A DNA stretch of 64,000 nucleotides from Opitutales bacterium (GTDB lineage Bacteria > Verrucomicrobiota > Verrucomicrobiia > Opitutales > UBA953). Where the stretch lies: the NCBI GenBank assembly GCA_017531845.1, contig JAFXKI010000010.1, positions 124,001-188,000 on the forward strand. Direction: 5' to 3'. Shown here one piece after another: positions 63,012-64,000 of the stretch. Made by a program: the position numbers and the translations under genes. Every line of letters begins with the position of its first letter. Position 1 is the stretch's first letter. The notes under the pieces are model-generated. The model had not been told where the DNA came from, did not search any database, and worked only from the letters and a program-made list of their open reading frames with translations.

Positions 63012-63794
63012 ATGCAGGTTTTAAAAAATCGCCGCGTCGTTATCACGCGCCCCGAAGAACAAAACGCCGAATTGCGCGCCGAACTCGAAGCGCGCGGCGC
63101 AAAAGTTATCGAAATGCCGCTCATCGAAATCTCGCTCGACGGGAACGAAGAAATCGCGAACGAAATTTTCTCGATGCTCAGCGAATACGATTGGCTTGTG
63201 TTTACAAGTGCGAACGGCGTGCGGGGATTTTTCAAAAAGTTTTTTGCCCGCTTTAAGGATTTGCGCTGGCTCGGTCCGTGCCGCATCGCCTGCGTCGGTC
63301 CGGCAACACAAAAAGCCGTGGAAGAACTTCACCTCGAAGTGGAAATCGTACCCGAGGAACACACGGGAACGGCGCTTGCGGAAAAGCTGATTGCGGAACA
63401 GGATTTGGAAAACCTCAAAATCTGCGTCGTTACCGGTAATCGAAATCCGGATACATTAGCAAAACGCCTTTCGGAGGAAGCTCACGCCATTGTCGATACG
63501 TTCCCGTGCTATTCCACGGATTCCGCCAATGTGGAAAACGTGCAGGATGCGCTTGCGGATTTTCGTGAAAACGGCGCAGACTTCATTGTTTTCGCCAGCG
63601 GAAGCGCCGTGGAATCTTTTATCACGCAGGCTCCGAATCTGCGCTTGGAAAAAAACGCGACGCAACCGCGCGTTGTCGCCATCGGCGAGCCTACCGCGTC
63701 CGTGCTGAAAAAATCGGGCATCCCCGTTGCCGCCGTCGCAAGCCGCGCCACCGTTCCCGCCATCGCCGACGCGATTGAAGGCTTGGTAAAATAA
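63012..63794 (+). CDS. hemD: Uroporphyrinogen-III synthase
   Basis: This 260-aa cytoplasmic enzyme closes and inverts hydroxymethylbilane to uroporphyrinogen III, the substrate of HemE. The family is weakly conserved, but the layout is right: RVVITRPEEQNAELRAELEA at the start, DWLVFTSANGVRGFF, RIACVGPATQKAVEE, then VVTGNRNPDTLAKRL and FIVFASGSAVESFI, and VVAIGEPTASVLKKSG near the end. It lies behind lepB, not with other hem genes. A motif hairpin follows the stop. Confidence 0.92.
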   Translation: MQVLKNRRVVITRPEEQNAELRAELEARGAKVIEMPLIEISLDGNEEIANEIFSMLSEYDWLVFTSANGVRGFFKKFFARFKDLRWLGPCRIACVGPATQKAVEELHLEVEIVPEEHTGTALAEKLIAEQDLENLKICVVTGNRNPDTLAKRLSEEAHAIVDTFPCYSTDSANVENVQDALADFRENGADFIVFASGSAVESFITQAPNLRLEKNATQPRVVAIGEPTASVLKKSGIPVAAVASRATVPAIADAIEGLVK

Positions 63795-63798
63795 GCAT

Positions 63799-63820
63799 TT
63801 CCCGCGAAACGAAGCGGGAA
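63799..63820. terminator. Inverted motif pair between hemD and the next convergent gene
   Basis: TTCCCGC (63799-63805) and GCGGGAA (63814-63820) pair with an 8-nt loop, directly after the hemD stop and 14 nt from the end of the minus-strand gene. Confidence 0.55.
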
Positions 63821-63833
63821 CGCGGCAGGAATG

Positions 63834-64000
63834 CTATCGGCGATCGGGGAAGCGCGACGGACGGCGATACGGCGCGGAAGCGTCGATGCGATAACCGATG
63901 ACGGCGGGATCGCGCAATAGTTCCGCAAATTTTTCCACGGGGAAAAAGGTTTGCACGTGTTCCGGCAAGTCGGCTTCGATGAGGCTTCCGTCCGGCTGCT
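63834..64000 (-). CDS. 3' end of an unidentified gene
   Basis: A minus-strand frame ending at 63834 (TAG) runs off the right edge. The visible end (QPDGSLIEADLPEHVQTFF, then RRPSRFPDRR) has amino-acid use like a real protein and faces hemD tail to tail. Two other frames are also open, so this frame choice is tentative. The family is not recognisable from ~54 residues. Confidence 0.45.
   Translation of the reverse strand, partial: QPDGSLIEADLPEHVQTFFPVEKFAELLRDPAVIGYRIDASAPYRRPSRFPDRR

Larger units (their letters stand above)
1..64000. repeat. Dispersed GGGAACG motif (core CGGGAACG), about 210 copies
   Basis: I counted about 210 copies of GGGAACG or its complement CGTTCCC by eye, a mean spacing near 305 bp; a random 7-mer on both strands would give about 8. 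All but about half a dozen copies extend to CGGGAACG, and many to GCGGGAACGC. Examples reading GGGAACG on the plus strand start at 438, 4361, 8651, 11263, 43261, 55701 and 62191; examples reading CGTTCCC start at 823, 6571, 13804, 25103, 35611, 53111 and 63751. The motif is spread over nearly every gene and also lies between genes. Outside the two large autotransporters the two orientations are about equal. The pattern fits a DNA-uptake sequence or a HIP1-like iterated motif; its function is not shown here. Confidence 0.93.

Noticed and set aside
1-64000. The GGGAACG motif as a CRISPR, tandem or transposon-end repeat
   Set aside because: Copies are short, irregularly spaced, in both orientations and embedded in genes, with no spacers or conserved flanks.
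1-64000. The motif as a Chi- or KOPS-like strand-biased signal
   Set aside because: Outside the autotransporters the two orientations are about equal, which does not fit a replication-oriented signal, although only a full genome can settle this.

Overview
The window reads as a chromosome segment of a Gram-negative bacterium of the PVC superphylum. The best guess is Verrucomicrobiota, probably Opitutae-like and host- or gut-associated. This rests on three very large type V autotransporters built from glycine-rich beta-strand repeats, a double-length UvrA, secreted galactosidases and esterases, outer-membrane polysaccharide export genes, and few Shine-Dalgarno sites. No rRNA or ribosomal marker is present, so the assignment is an inference. 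No phage, insertion sequence, integron or CRISPR array was seen.

Layout. 0-5.5 kb (minus strand): rodA and RNase G, then an exopolysaccharide export set (beta-barrel protein, Wza-like lipoprotein, and a Wzz-like protein running off the left edge). 5.5-13.2 kb: a lactate permease-family transporter, tRNA-Ser(CGA), a secreted alpha/beta-hydrolase, hemE placed 5 nt behind a GH35 beta-galactosidase, and an unrecognised Arg/Gly-rich protein. 13.2-18.8 kb: the tandem UvrA. 19-23 kb: two SGNH esterases facing each other, tRNA-Pro(UGG), a LysM protein, a NUDIX hydrolase and HPr. 23-41 kb: two adjacent giant autotransporters (2501 and 3016 aa) behind a PEGA-like protein whose start codon sits directly after a terminator-like hairpin. 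41-45.3 kb: purM, a small ferredoxin, murD and mraY. 45.4-50 kb: an S8-protease autotransporter. 50-58.9 kb: a chloramphenicol acetyltransferase-like protein, sufD, ilvA, a GH2 beta-galactosidase lipoprotein, and a catalase behind a palindromic operator. 59-64 kb: an unknown membrane protein, signal peptidase I, hemD and the end of another gene.

How the genes fit together. Surface and envelope functions dominate. RodA, MraY and MurD build peptidoglycan. LepB processes exported proteins. The polysaccharide exporters and autotransporters build the cell surface. GH2, GH35, the SGNH enzymes and the alpha/beta-hydrolase would strip galactose and acyl groups from host or plant glycans. HPr implies carbon-source control.

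The most striking signal is not a gene. A short motif, GGGAACG (core CGGGAACG, often GCGGGAACGC), occurs about 210 times by my hand count. That is one per ~305 bp on either strand, against about 8 expected for a 7-mer. It lies in genes in many reading registers and also between genes. At several gene ends it forms inverted pairs that look like transcription terminators. This is how DNA-uptake sequences behave in Neisseria and Haemophilus, and it also resembles the cyanobacterial HIP1 repeat. I know of no description of such an element in this lineage.
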